From assembly GCA_023664305.1 (NCBI GenBank), contig JAMPFT010000001.1, positions 507,609 to 571,608 on the forward strand: a DNA stretch of 64,000 nt. The letters are read 5' to 3'. The first letter of the stretch is position 1, and the number at the start of each line of letters is the position of its first letter. Both the position numbers and the translations under genes were made by a program. Below the pieces are notes generated by a model, which did no database searches, was not told the DNA's origin, and saw only the letters and a program-made list of their open reading frames with translations. Source of the DNA: a bacterium. GTDB lineage: Bacteria > Bacillota > Clostridia > Lachnospirales > Lachnospiraceae. Positions 23,531 through 32,111 of the stretch are shown here, in pieces.

Positions 23531-24385
23531 TCAGTCCGTGACGCAGCTGCGGTAATCGTCCTTCAGCCGCCGCGCCATCTCCTCGCTCTCCTCATAATAG
23601 CTCTGTCTGTTTTCTCCGTCCGAAAATTCGCGCCTGTTATACAGCCGCAGATACTCCGGCGTCTGCTCCCACTCCCGGATCAGCTGCTCCACATCCCGCT
23701 CCAGCGAAAGCGCCGCCTCATAGCTGCCGGCGTTCTGCGCCGCAAAAGACACATAATCGTTCTCCGACAGCTCCATTCTTTTCGCCGCCAGATAATCCCG
23801 GTAAAAGTCTTCCCTTCCGTCCGTTTCATATGCCTTCAAAAAGCTTTCCGCCGCCCTGCCGTAGGTCATCAGCCCGGTCAGCGCCACGCCCCTGTTATGC
23901 CAGACAGCCGCCAGACAGCTCACGGCCGGAAGGGGTTCCCCCTCCTTCGCCTGTTCTTCCCATCTCTCAATCAGATTGTCATATCCTCTGACGGCGGCCG
24001 CATACTTCCTTTTTGTCACAAGATAATCGATCTGGCTCTTTTTCTTTTCGATGCTGCTCAGCCCCGCTCCCTTTTTCAGCACCCGCTCCACCTCTGATAC
24101 GGTGTACCCGTCGTAAAAGCCCGTATAGCGGAACAGCACGGTCACAAAGGCGCTCAAGGACCCCTTTTTATGGATCAGCGGATACAGCTCCTTCGCCAGA
24201 TCGCGCAGGCCGCATTCTCTGCCGATCCAGTCCGGCAGCGCGTCCTCCATCACGGATGCATCCAGCAAAAAAGCATTTTCCTTCATACAGTAGCAAAGCT
24301 CCTCCATACAGTAGACCGGGATTTCCAGCCCCGGAATACAGTAGGGACTTCTCGCATAATTTCCCACACAGACGCTGACGCTCAT
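23531..24385 (-). CDS. Helical-repeat protein, third gene of the operon
   Basis: A 284-residue soluble protein starting MSVSVCVGNYARSPYCIPGL. The N-terminal part is Cys-rich (five Cys in the first 35 residues). Residues about 115-260 look like TPR-type helical pairs, with YDNLIERWEEQA, WHNRGVALTGLMTYGRAAESFLKAYE. Starts 9 bp after the Hsp70-like gene with GGAGG. TPR proteins often serve as partners of Hsp70-like ATPases; that role is inferred only from the neighbourhood. Confidence 0.7.
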   Translation of the reverse strand: MSVSVCVGNYARSPYCIPGLEIPVYCMEELCYCMKENAFLLDASVMEDALPDWIGRECGLRDLAKELYPLIHKKGSLSAFVTVLFRYTGFYDGYTVSEVERVLKKGAGLSSIEKKKSQIDYLVTKRKYAAAVRGYDNLIERWEEQAKEGEPLPAVSCLAAVWHNRGVALTGLMTYGRAAESFLKAYETDGREDFYRDYLAAKRMELSENDYVSFAAQNAGSYEAALSLERDVEQLIREWEQTPEYLRLYNRREFSDGENRQSYYEESEEMARRLKDDYRSCVTD

Positions 24386-24394
24386 AAACGCCTC

Positions 24395-25675
24395 CTAATA
24401 CAGTTCGATATTTTCCCTCCAGACACGGCCCGTCGCCGGCCTGATCTCCCCGAAGCCCAGGTCCTCGATTTCCACGGTCAGGATATTCTCCTTTTCCAGA
24501 TAAAACCTGGCATTTACCCTGGCGATCTCCCCCGGAAAATCCTCCAGGACGATCTGCGCCAGCTTCCCGCTCTTCCCCGTCAGAGGAGAAACCGTCAACG
24601 TGATCTCATTGCCGTCCCGCAGATAAAGCTCCGTCTCATGCTCCGCTTCATACCACCTGACGCCGGCGTCCAGCAGCGCATAATAGGTCTCCTCGCCCTG
24701 CCGGAGGACATTCATGCCGATATTTGCCTTCAGCTTATCCTCCCCCAGAAAGACGGAATCCTTTCGCGCCGGATCCGCTCTCAGTCTTTCCTGCATTCCC
24801 ATGCAGGCGCCTTTGCTGAACAGGTTGTTCCCCTGGAAAACACGGCGGTTTGCGCAGAGGAACCTGAGCGACTCTCTCATCCATTCCCGGTCAAACCCGT
24901 CGCCGATCAGGAATGCGCTCTCCACCGGATTTCCCGCACAGATCTCCTGCGCGATTTTAAGAAGCGTCCGATCCGCCGTCTCCCGCCCGGCTCCGCCCGG
25001 CTCCGCCGTCTGCAGCCGCTCCCAGTACGGAAAGGAAAAATCCCGCTCCTCGACAAACGCGGCGGCCGGCGTAGTACGGCGGTTGTACTCCATGCAATAG
25101 GTCCGAATCCTTTCTTCGGCACCGAAAAGCAGAGCCGTCCGATGTACCCAAAGCTCCCCGGGCTGGCGGACCATATAGCTGTAATAGCTCTCCCCGTAGC
25201 TCTGAAAGGCAATCCTCTCCGTCTTCAGCTGCGCCCCGGCAGCCATCCGCTCCAAAACCTCCGTCATGGGGCGGTCCAGCGTCTCGCAGGTAATCATCAG
25301 CGCCCCGATCTTATCCACGGAAGCCGCCTGAGACAAAAGCCCCAGACTTCTCTTGAAAAAGAGTGCCAGAAGCGCTGCCGGTTCAAAGCTTTCCCCCTCT
25401 ATCATCACAGGCTCGCCATCCAGCACAAGCTCCGGCAGTCTTTCTATCAGAACCCCGTTTCCCTCCGCAGCGCACCGCATCGCCTCCCTGCCGTAAAGCC
25501 ACTGGTTCGTACCGCTGCGCTTGCAGAGAACCGTGGGAATATTATACTGCTCCGCTCCCGCCACCTGAGAGAGCGTCTCCACCTCCCCCGTTTCCGAACG
25601 GCTGAAGCTGATCTGCGAGAACCTGTTCCCCAGGTCATACCCTACAACGATTCTGTCCCCGCCCAAAAAACCCAT
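24395..25675 (-). CDS. Degenerate Hsp70/actin-like protein, DUF5716-type
   Basis: A 426-residue protein. GYDLGNRFSQISF (about 12-24) resembles the phosphate-1 loop of Hsp70/actin ATPases. AFLIGDGFDREW (about 250-261), followed by NLFSKGACMGM, fits the adenosine motif and the following helix. A clear phosphate-2 motif (DLGGGT-like) is missing; HRTALLFGAEE lies where it would be expected. The C-terminal 100 residues (ETELYLRDGNEITLTVSPL) look like a beta-sandwich, in the position of an Hsp70 substrate-binding domain. I believe it belongs to the DUF5716 family of Clostridia; that assignment is from memory. Nucleotide binding is plausible, hydrolysis doubtful. Confidence 0.7.
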   Translation of the reverse strand: MGFLGGDRIVVGYDLGNRFSQISFSRSETGEVETLSQVAGAEQYNIPTVLCKRSGTNQWLYGREAMRCAAEGNGVLIERLPELVLDGEPVMIEGESFEPAALLALFFKRSLGLLSQAASVDKIGALMITCETLDRPMTEVLERMAAGAQLKTERIAFQSYGESYYSYMVRQPGELWVHRTALLFGAEERIRTYCMEYNRRTTPAAAFVEERDFSFPYWERLQTAEPGGAGRETADRTLLKIAQEICAGNPVESAFLIGDGFDREWMRESLRFLCANRRVFQGNNLFSKGACMGMQERLRADPARKDSVFLGEDKLKANIGMNVLRQGEETYYALLDAGVRWYEAEHETELYLRDGNEITLTVSPLTGKSGKLAQIVLEDFPGEIARVNARFYLEKENILTVEIEDLGFGEIRPATGRVWRENIELY

Positions 25676-25691
25676 GCCTGCCTCTTCCTCC

Positions 25692-28600
25692 TCATTTCAG
25701 TTCAAACAGCCTGCCGTTCAAAAACTCGTTTCTGTGATACTCCTCCAGAAGGTTATCCATCGTCTCATAATCCTGCAGCGACTTGCTGATTACGATATCA
25801 TTGATCAGATGATACCGGCTGTCGCTCTCGCTGTCCCGGATATCGCTCTTTTGAAGGCTGCCGCTCTCCGTCAGCTGCTCCCCGCCTTCTCCCTCCTCCG
25901 TGATGTAATACTGAAGGCTCTCGCCGAAAAACAGAATAAACTCTTTAAAGCAGACGCCGCCGTAAACCTCCCGCATGGATTCCGCACTGTACTCGCCGGC
26001 CTCTCCGTTCTCGTGAAGTATCACATAATGGATGCAGGCTCTCGCCCCCGGCGCAGCCCGGTATTCCACAATGGTCTTGTCAGCCAGCTCCTGCGCCGCT
26101 CTCCTGTTTTCCCTGTACTCTCTGAAAAGGTTCAGGCGGATTCCCTGTTTTATCAGCTTCTCCAGAAACACATCCGTGATCCGATCCGACTCCCGCGTGC
26201 GCTCGCTCCGGTTCTCCGCGTAATATTTCAGGAAAGCCAGCCCGCAGACCTTCTGCACCGGCTCCCCGTTCTGATACATTTCCTGTATCTCGTCAAAGAT
26301 TTCCCGCCCCGTGACCTTTTCCCGGACAAAGTAATCGAAGCAGCACTGGGCAAGAAACGCCTCCTTCACCTGCGGCATTGCGCCCCGGGAAACGTAATAG
26401 CGGAAAATATCCATCTTTTCTCCCACGAAAGCGCCCGAGTACAGCATCTGGATCAAAATCCTTTCCGCAAGCGCCCGACAGTCCATCCCAAAGGACATGG
26501 CCGCCTTCCAGATATCCCGCAGCCCCTTCGTCATTCCCTTATAGTGCAGGGAAAGATACCGGACGGTAGTGCTGTCATACCTGCCCCGGCCGAAGGCGTA
26601 CATCGCGGCTGCTGTCAGCACATCGTCCTGCGCCATGCCGTTTCTTTCCATAAGCGGACCGATCAGCCTCGTCAGAAGCTTCGGCTCGATAAAGTACGGG
26701 CCGAAGCTTCTCATCCACTGCTCCGCCAGCGCATCGTTTCCCCTGAGAATCATAAGTCTCAGGACGGCTCCCCGCTCCTTAGCGGAAAACATCTCAAAGG
26801 GGATGCGCAGAAGGTACGCGTCCAGAGCCTCCGGCTCCTCCGCGTCATAATAATACTGCAGAAGCTTCAGCGTCAGCCGTTTTGCGACGGCAGGTTCCGC
26901 GTAATCCGACTCGATCACCCGCCGGACGCGCGCCGCCCCCTCCGGAGAGGTTATCCCGTTCTCCCGTTCGCCGTCCGCAAAATAAAGATCCAGCTCCGGG
27001 TTGTCCGGGGCAAACGGGAGGACGTCCCGCAGAAATTTTCCGGGTATCATCAGTTTCTCAATGGTGTATTCCACATTCCGGACAAACCGGTTCTTCCACG
27101 CGTCTTCAAAGACAACCGTATAGCTGTTCCCATAAAGAGAAACCCAGGTCTTTCCGGCGTTCAACAGATATTCCGCAGGGCGGCGGTTTCCCGGCTGGTA
27201 CACATACACCTTCCGCATCCTGTCGTCCTCTGTCCGAATCATATGGGCATACAAAAGCCTGGAAAGCGGGCCGCAGTTTTTCTCCGTGATCATTCCCGGC
27301 TGAAGGAGCCTGCTGTACAGAGAGGCAAGATTCCGGTTGATATGAAGCTTTGAAATCTGATCGAGGCAGAAATGCTCCATCCGCATACGGTAGGTTTCCG
27401 CAAGATCGCCCAGCCGGTCTTCATTGCGCAGGATATAGTCGTAAAGATACGCCGTGTGCTCGTAGTCCAGATTACTCTGATAAGAGAAATAAAGCAGCGC
27501 AAGCTTCGGGATTTCCTGCTGTCTGTCCATGTTCAGGGACATCATATAATACTCGTACAGATTGGTGATGCGCAGATTTCCTTCCACCCCCAGCCTGTAC
27601 CACTCAAACCACTTTTCTCCCGTTTTGCCGCCCTTGATCAGCAGCGCGCAGATCTGCTGCAGAATCCTCGCGTCGCCTGTTTTCTGATACAGCTTTTCCA
27701 GCGTCCTGTACAGCACGCCGGAATATTCCTTTACCTTATCGCAAAGATAGAGCAGCTGCTCCACCGTCTCCTGCTTTAAAAGATCGTACCTCGCGCCGTA
27801 CCAGACGGTCTGCAGCTCAAACTCTCCCAGACGCCGCAACAGCGACGGATTGCCGTTTAACAGCACGACTCCTTCATAGTACAGCACCGGGCTGAAACAC
27901 CCCATATCAAACTGCTTTTCCAGAAAAATCCATTTCCCGGACGTCGATCTGTGATACTCCCGGGAGAGATATAACAGCAGCCATGCCACACGCCAGTTGC
28001 CGTTGTCCTTTCGGTAGATCCGCTCCACCTTCGACGCGACCTCGTCCACATACGCCTCCTCCCGGTGAATCAGACTCATGAGATAGAGGTAATAGGCAAG
28101 CAGCGTTTCGTCTCCCTCGCCCCGCTCCAAAAGCTCCGCCGCATGATCCAGAATCCACCCGGCCTCGTTAAAGCTCTCCCCCGTAATGTAAAGCTGCGCC
28201 TGAAACAGCCTTGCCGCCACATCGTTTTCGTTCAGGGCAACCTGCCTTTCCACCAGCCTGCCCGTCTCCTTCAGCCAGGTATCCGTCCCGATTTTTCTGG
28301 TGCGGAAGGCCTGGTAAAGCTCCATCATCTGCACCGTGGCGCGCTTTTTTGCCAGCATCCGGGAAACGGCCGCCCGGCGGTCCCCCACCCTCACGGTCAC
28401 CGGCACCGTCAGAGACACATAAGAATTGTACAGACAGATCCGCCCGAAATTCTTTCCCTCCCGGCAGAGACCGCCGTCCACAAAGACGGGAAGCATACAG
28501 CGGTTCCCCAGAAAATCGTCGTCCGTGAGAACCTCTTTTTCCGTAAAGAGAAAATCGCCCTCGCACTCCACCGAAAGCCGGGTGTATCCCCAGCCGTTGC

Positions 28601-29264
28601 GCACCAGGGTAAGCTCTCTCTCCGCCACAGCGTAAGCGCCGTCCGTCGCGGCGATATCCAGCACAAGCTCTTCCTCCTGGACGAGAAATTCCACACGCTG
28701 CTTTTTATTGATCTGAATGAGAAATTCTTCCATGTTCTGTTCCGAGCCCCGGTAGACCGACAAAGCGCGGTAATCGCTTTCAAACTGGGCGTCGCTGCCC
28801 GAAAAGACCCGGGGAAAATCAGGGGAATAGAACAGAGAAACCGCCTCCCGCCAGTTCTCTCTGGCAAGATTGGCAAAGTGAAACAAATTCCGGATCACGC
28901 CCACGCCGGATTCCAAAACCACATGCTCCACGGAAGCTACAAAAGGCAGATAATACTCCCCCTGATTACTGACCACGAAAAAGGAACCCTTTACCACATC
29001 CCCCTCTTCCAGATTTTCCCCGTGAAACCGAAAGAAAATCTCCTCGTCGCAGCCTGCAAACTCACCCGTCACGCATTCCATCCGCAGATCGGAGGAAAAA
29101 ACAGAACCGTCGGTGTAACGGCCCTGAGGTCCGTAAATGTGAAAAGAGCCTTCCCGCACTTCCCCGCTGTGCAGGGATATCTCGATTTTTGCGCAGGAGA
29201 AATCAAGAGAACCGTTCTCGTAATCGAAGTTTCCCTCCAGAATCTGATCAATTATCTTCTGCAT
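25692..29264 (-). CDS. Large helical scaffold protein, DUF5717-type, first gene of the operon
   Basis: A 1190-residue protein without signal peptide or membrane helix. Residues about 1-310 are beta-rich, apparently two or three beta-sandwich modules (SFHIYGPQGRYTDGS; TLVRNGWGYTRLSVE). From about 320 on it is alpha-helical in TPR/HEAT-like pairs (FEAYRTRKIGT-like helices, LARYHMIRTED), ending acidic. GAGGTGAGG precedes the ATG. It heads a four-gene operon with gaps of 9-16 bp. It appears to match the DUF5717 family, always seen, to my knowledge, near DUF5716 proteins. Role unknown; the size suggests a scaffold for the Hsp70-like partner. Confidence 0.7.
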   Translation of the reverse strand: MQKIIDQILEGNFDYENGSLDFSCAKIEISLHSGEVREGSFHIYGPQGRYTDGSVFSSDLRMECVTGEFAGCDEEIFFRFHGENLEEGDVVKGSFFVVSNQGEYYLPFVASVEHVVLESGVGVIRNLFHFANLARENWREAVSLFYSPDFPRVFSGSDAQFESDYRALSVYRGSEQNMEEFLIQINKKQRVEFLVQEEELVLDIAATDGAYAVAERELTLVRNGWGYTRLSVECEGDFLFTEKEVLTDDDFLGNRCMLPVFVDGGLCREGKNFGRICLYNSYVSLTVPVTVRVGDRRAAVSRMLAKKRATVQMMELYQAFRTRKIGTDTWLKETGRLVERQVALNENDVAARLFQAQLYITGESFNEAGWILDHAAELLERGEGDETLLAYYLYLMSLIHREEAYVDEVASKVERIYRKDNGNWRVAWLLLYLSREYHRSTSGKWIFLEKQFDMGCFSPVLYYEGVVLLNGNPSLLRRLGEFELQTVWYGARYDLLKQETVEQLLYLCDKVKEYSGVLYRTLEKLYQKTGDARILQQICALLIKGGKTGEKWFEWYRLGVEGNLRITNLYEYYMMSLNMDRQQEIPKLALLYFSYQSNLDYEHTAYLYDYILRNEDRLGDLAETYRMRMEHFCLDQISKLHINRNLASLYSRLLQPGMITEKNCGPLSRLLYAHMIRTEDDRMRKVYVYQPGNRRPAEYLLNAGKTWVSLYGNSYTVVFEDAWKNRFVRNVEYTIEKLMIPGKFLRDVLPFAPDNPELDLYFADGERENGITSPEGAARVRRVIESDYAEPAVAKRLTLKLLQYYYDAEEPEALDAYLLRIPFEMFSAKERGAVLRLMILRGNDALAEQWMRSFGPYFIEPKLLTRLIGPLMERNGMAQDDVLTAAAMYAFGRGRYDSTTVRYLSLHYKGMTKGLRDIWKAAMSFGMDCRALAERILIQMLYSGAFVGEKMDIFRYYVSRGAMPQVKEAFLAQCCFDYFVREKVTGREIFDEIQEMYQNGEPVQKVCGLAFLKYYAENRSERTRESDRITDVFLEKLIKQGIRLNLFREYRENRRAAQELADKTIVEYRAAPGARACIHYVILHENGEAGEYSAESMREVYGGVCFKEFILFFGESLQYYITEEGEGGEQLTESGSLQKSDIRDSESDSRYHLINDIVISKSLQDYETMDNLLEEYHRNEFLNGRLFELK

Positions 29265-29524
29265 CTGTCCTCACCTCATCCCTGCAGCGGTCCTGCGGGC
29301 GCGCCACCTGTCCTGTCGCCCGCCGCGCCGGACAGAGCATACAAAACGGCGCATCCCTGCAAGCAAGTATGCACCGTCTTCCCCGTCCGCGCTCATCGCT
29401 TCCCATGCTTATTATAGCAAAGAATCGGGCGCAGGGCAATTTTTATTTGTTTCTTTCTGCCTGTGTTCTTTTCGCCTGCAGTTCTCGTGCGGCGTTATAG
29501 TCCGCGGGACCGGAAAGTGACTTT
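29265..29524. other. Intergenic region upstream of the four-gene operon
   Basis: No gene. It must hold the operon promoter, but no consensus -35/-10 pair stands out. GC-rich sequence near 29280-29350 contains short palindromes such as GGCGCGCC. Confidence 0.4.
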
Positions 29525-29655
29525 CCGGCCGGGCACCGGTTCCCCTGCGGACACGTTTGCACTCGGGTCGGCACATAGCGGACGCTAAGCTCGAAAAAAC
29601 CTCGCTAAGCGCCGATGTGCCTTTACGGTCCGCAGGGAAACCGGCGCCCGGCCGG
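29525..29655. repeat. Single copy of the structured repeat, opposite orientation
   Basis: The core matches the reverse complement of the 21918-22332 units, including ACACGTTTGCACTCGGGTCG and CGGACGCTAAGCTCGAAA. The terminal arms differ in sequence yet still pair: CCGGCCGGGC.CCGGTT.CCC with its complement over 28 bp and two mismatches. The inner stem is GGCACAT/ATGTGCC here and GGCACGC/GCGTGCC in the array, two compensatory changes. Confidence 0.85.
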
Positions 29656-29742
29656 AGCTGACATCTTGTATGATGTATGCAGCAACCGCCGCAGAACATT
29701 TTCGCTTGTTCTTATTGTTGCCGTCTCCGGGCGGCCATGTCG

Positions 29743-30612
29743 TTACTCCAGATTCAGCTTTTTGGAGACCACCGCGTAGGACACCGCATACATGCCGACC
29801 GCCATCGCAAGCTGAGTCACCGAGCTGATGACAGACGTTCCGTCCATGTATCGTATCACCATCGCGTCGGTGCTGACCGTAAAGGGTATAAGCACGACCG
29901 TTTCCATGACAGACTGCAGGATTCCGCTCACAATACTCACACCGATATAGCTGACAATCGCCATCAACACCCTGTGCTTTGTAAAAAGCTGTCCCATGGA
30001 GATCGCGCCGAAAATAATGCAGAGCGAGAGAAAGGGCTCGATTAGGAACCAGATAATCCCTCCCGCCATCCTTATGCCCAGGTCAATCTCCAGCTCCTCG
30101 ACAATTGCCCTCATCAAAGTGCGGATCGCATCGAAAAACATTCTCCAGAACTCTCCCACCGTGTACTCCCCGCTTAAGGCTGTCGCAATCAGGATGCTTA
30201 CCAGCGCCACCATAGACACAATCACGGCAAGCATGACAATCAGCAGCCAGAGCCCGCCGACCAGAATCTTGGAGATCAGCAGCTTGTTCTTCGTCACGGG
30301 AAGCGTATGCGTCAGATAACCCTCGCTACCGTACATCGTCCTGTAAAAATGCAGGGCCAGAAAGATAAAAATGCCCAGAATTGCCGCCGCCAGCATGATT
30401 GCATAAAGCAGCAGGGTAAAAACGCTCAGCAAATCCAGCACTCCGCTGAAGGGGAAAGCATAGACGGCGTAATCACCGTGCGTAAGCGATCTCCACATAG
30501 GCGACTGAAAGGACAGCCAGCCCATAAAGGTAACCGCCACCAGCCCCAGCAGGATCAGGCACCCCGCCTTATAGGTATCCTTCCATTCATGTTTGATCAG
30601 TTTTCCTAACAT
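29743..30612 (-). CDS. ABC-2 type transporter permease
   Basis: A 289-residue integral membrane protein with six predicted helices and an initial cytoplasmic segment MLGKLIKHEWKDTYKAG typical of ABC-2 permeases. It overlaps the ATPase gene by 7 bp, giving a two-component efflux pump controlled by the GntR regulator upstream. In Bacillus the similar Ytr-type and BcrAB-like systems respond to cell-wall antibiotics; the substrate here is unknown. Confidence 0.85.
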   Translation of the reverse strand: MLGKLIKHEWKDTYKAGCLILLGLVAVTFMGWLSFQSPMWRSLTHGDYAVYAFPFSGVLDLLSVFTLLLYAIMLAAAILGIFIFLALHFYRTMYGSEGYLTHTLPVTKNKLLISKILVGGLWLLIVMLAVIVSMVALVSILIATALSGEYTVGEFWRMFFDAIRTLMRAIVEELEIDLGIRMAGGIIWFLIEPFLSLCIIFGAISMGQLFTKHRVLMAIVSYIGVSIVSGILQSVMETVVLIPFTVSTDAMVIRYMDGTSVISSVTQLAMAVGMYAVSYAVVSKKLNLE

Positions 30613-31307
30613 GCAAACACCTCCCTGAAATAAGCGTCCACGGACTTGCCGTGCTGTTCTCTGATATTGTCTACCGAGGTATAAAGCACCAGATGGCCGT
30701 AGCGCATAAAAATCACTTCGTCCAGCACCTGCTCAATATCGCCGATCAGATGGGTAGACAGGATAACCGTAGCCTCCGGATTATAGTTGTGAATGATGGT
30801 GCGCAGGATATAATCTCTTGCCGCCGGATCCACTCCCGCAATCGGCTCATCCAGCACATACAGATCGGCCTTGCGGCTCATCACCAGAATCAGCTGCACC
30901 TTTTCCTTATTGCCCTTGGATAAGGTCTTAAGCCTCACGGACGGATCAATATTCAGACTTTGAAGCATTTCCAGCGCCTTTTCCTTTGAAAAATCCGCGT
31001 AAAAATCACAGAAATAGTCCAGTATCTCGCTGATCCTCTGACTGCCGGAAAGGTAAGTCCGATCCGGCAGATAAGCCACTCTTTTCTTTGTCTCCACTCC
31101 CACATACTGCCCGTTGATCTTAATGCTTCCCTGATCCGGCGTCAGCAGCCCGTTCAGCATCTTGATTAACGTAGTCTTTCCGCTTCCGTTCGGCCCCAAA
31201 AGCCCCACAATCTTTCCTCTGGGCAGCGTCAGCGTGATGTTGTTCACCGCCAGATTTCTCGCGTCATAGGATTTCGTCAGTCCTACGATCTCAACCAGTT
31301 CGTTCAT
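30606..31307 (-). CDS. ABC transporter ATP-binding protein
   Basis: A 233-residue nucleotide-binding subunit. Walker A GPNGSGKTT, the Q-loop region, signature LSKGNKEKVQL (LSxGxxxKV variant usual for YtrB/BcrA-type ATPases), Walker B LYVLDEPIAGVDP and the switch His in STHLIGD are complete. It overlaps GntR by 4 bp and the permease by 7 bp, so the three are one unit. Confidence 0.92.
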   Translation of the reverse strand: MNELVEIVGLTKSYDARNLAVNNITLTLPRGKIVGLLGPNGSGKTTLIKMLNGLLTPDQGSIKINGQYVGVETKKRVAYLPDRTYLSGSQRISEILDYFCDFYADFSKEKALEMLQSLNIDPSVRLKTLSKGNKEKVQLILVMSRKADLYVLDEPIAGVDPAARDYILRTIIHNYNPEATVILSTHLIGDIEQVLDEVIFMRYGHLVLYTSVDNIREQHGKSVDAYFREVFAC

Positions 31308-31933
31308 TCCGTTCCCTCCTCATCCTGATCTTCTTTTTCCGTACCGTCAGACGGCTGTTCCACTCCGAAGAGTGTTTCCTCTGCCTCCGGCTCCGGTTCC
31401 TTTCGGTTTTCCGCTTCAGACGTCGCTTCCTCTCCGAAAAGTATTTCCTTCGCCTCCGGTTCTTTCTGATTTCCCGCTTCAGACGTCGCTTCCTCTCCGA
31501 AAAGTATTTCCTTCGCCTCCGGTTCCGTTCGGTTTTCTGCTTCAGACGCCTCGCGCATCCCGGAAAGCGTCTCTCCCGCAAGCTTCCGCCGCAGCAGCCT
31601 TTCCGCCTTCGCGCCCGTGTAGCCCAGCTCCTGCATCTTCTCCAAAAACTGCTCTACATACTCCTTCGCCAGGCTCTCCCGGATGTCCTGGATCCGCTCT
31701 TCATCCTCCGTCACACTTCTGCCGTTGGTGCGCTGCGTGATGATCAGTCCGCTTCTCTCCAATTCGGCGAACGCTTTCTGCATCGTGTTGGGATTCACCG
31801 CCGCCACCGCCGCCAGATCCCGGACGCTGGGAAGCTTGCTCCCCGGCGGATATTGACCGGATACAATCTGCATTTTGATCCGCTCCACAAGCTGCGCGTA
31901 TATCGGCCTGTCAGTATCCAATTCCCATGCCAT
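31304..31933 (-). CDS. YtrA-type GntR regulator with repetitive acidic tail
   Basis: A 209-residue regulator. The winged HTH (about 1-75) has DRPIYAQLVERIKMQIVSG, KLPSVRDLAAVAAVNPNTMQKAFAELE and LIITQRTNGRSV, typical of the short YtrA subfamily. A helical dimerisation part follows (about 80-125). The rest (about 127-209) is a low-complexity tail with three near-identical 22-residue units containing EPEAKEILFGEEATSEA, ending very acidic. Ordinary YtrA proteins stop near residue 125. It heads the ABC operon and probably represses it through the inverted repeat at 31997-32024. Confidence 0.85.
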   Translation of the reverse strand: MAWELDTDRPIYAQLVERIKMQIVSGQYPPGSKLPSVRDLAAVAAVNPNTMQKAFAELERSGLIITQRTNGRSVTEDEERIQDIRESLAKEYVEQFLEKMQELGYTGAKAERLLRRKLAGETLSGMREASEAENRTEPEAKEILFGEEATSEAGNQKEPEAKEILFGEEATSEAENRKEPEPEAEETLFGVEQPSDGTEKEDQDEEGTE

Positions 31934-31996
31934 TCTCTCTGCTCCTTTCCTCTGTTTCGGATTCCTGTCTCTTTTGCCGTTTTACATTTGTGTTGT

Positions 31997-32024
31997 TGTA
32001 TTAACCGCATAACACAATAATACA
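31997..32024 (-). promoter_or_regulatory. Probable GntR operator
   Basis: TGTATTA and TAATACA form a perfect 7-bp inverted repeat with a 14-bp spacer, 63 bp ahead of the GntR start. YtrA-type operators have two such half-sites at this spacing, so autorepression is likely. A divergent gene starts at 32112. Confidence 0.5.
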
Positions 32025-32111
32025 TCTTATGAGATCATTCGTCAACCCCTATTTTGCACAATTTTCAAAAAAAAGCATATAGATACCGTAACAAACCTTA
32101 TGAGGAATCCT

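Noticed and set aside
29412..29699. 95-codon minus-strand frame
   Set aside because: Passes through the structured repeat and echoes the repeat-derived peptide of 22003-22362.
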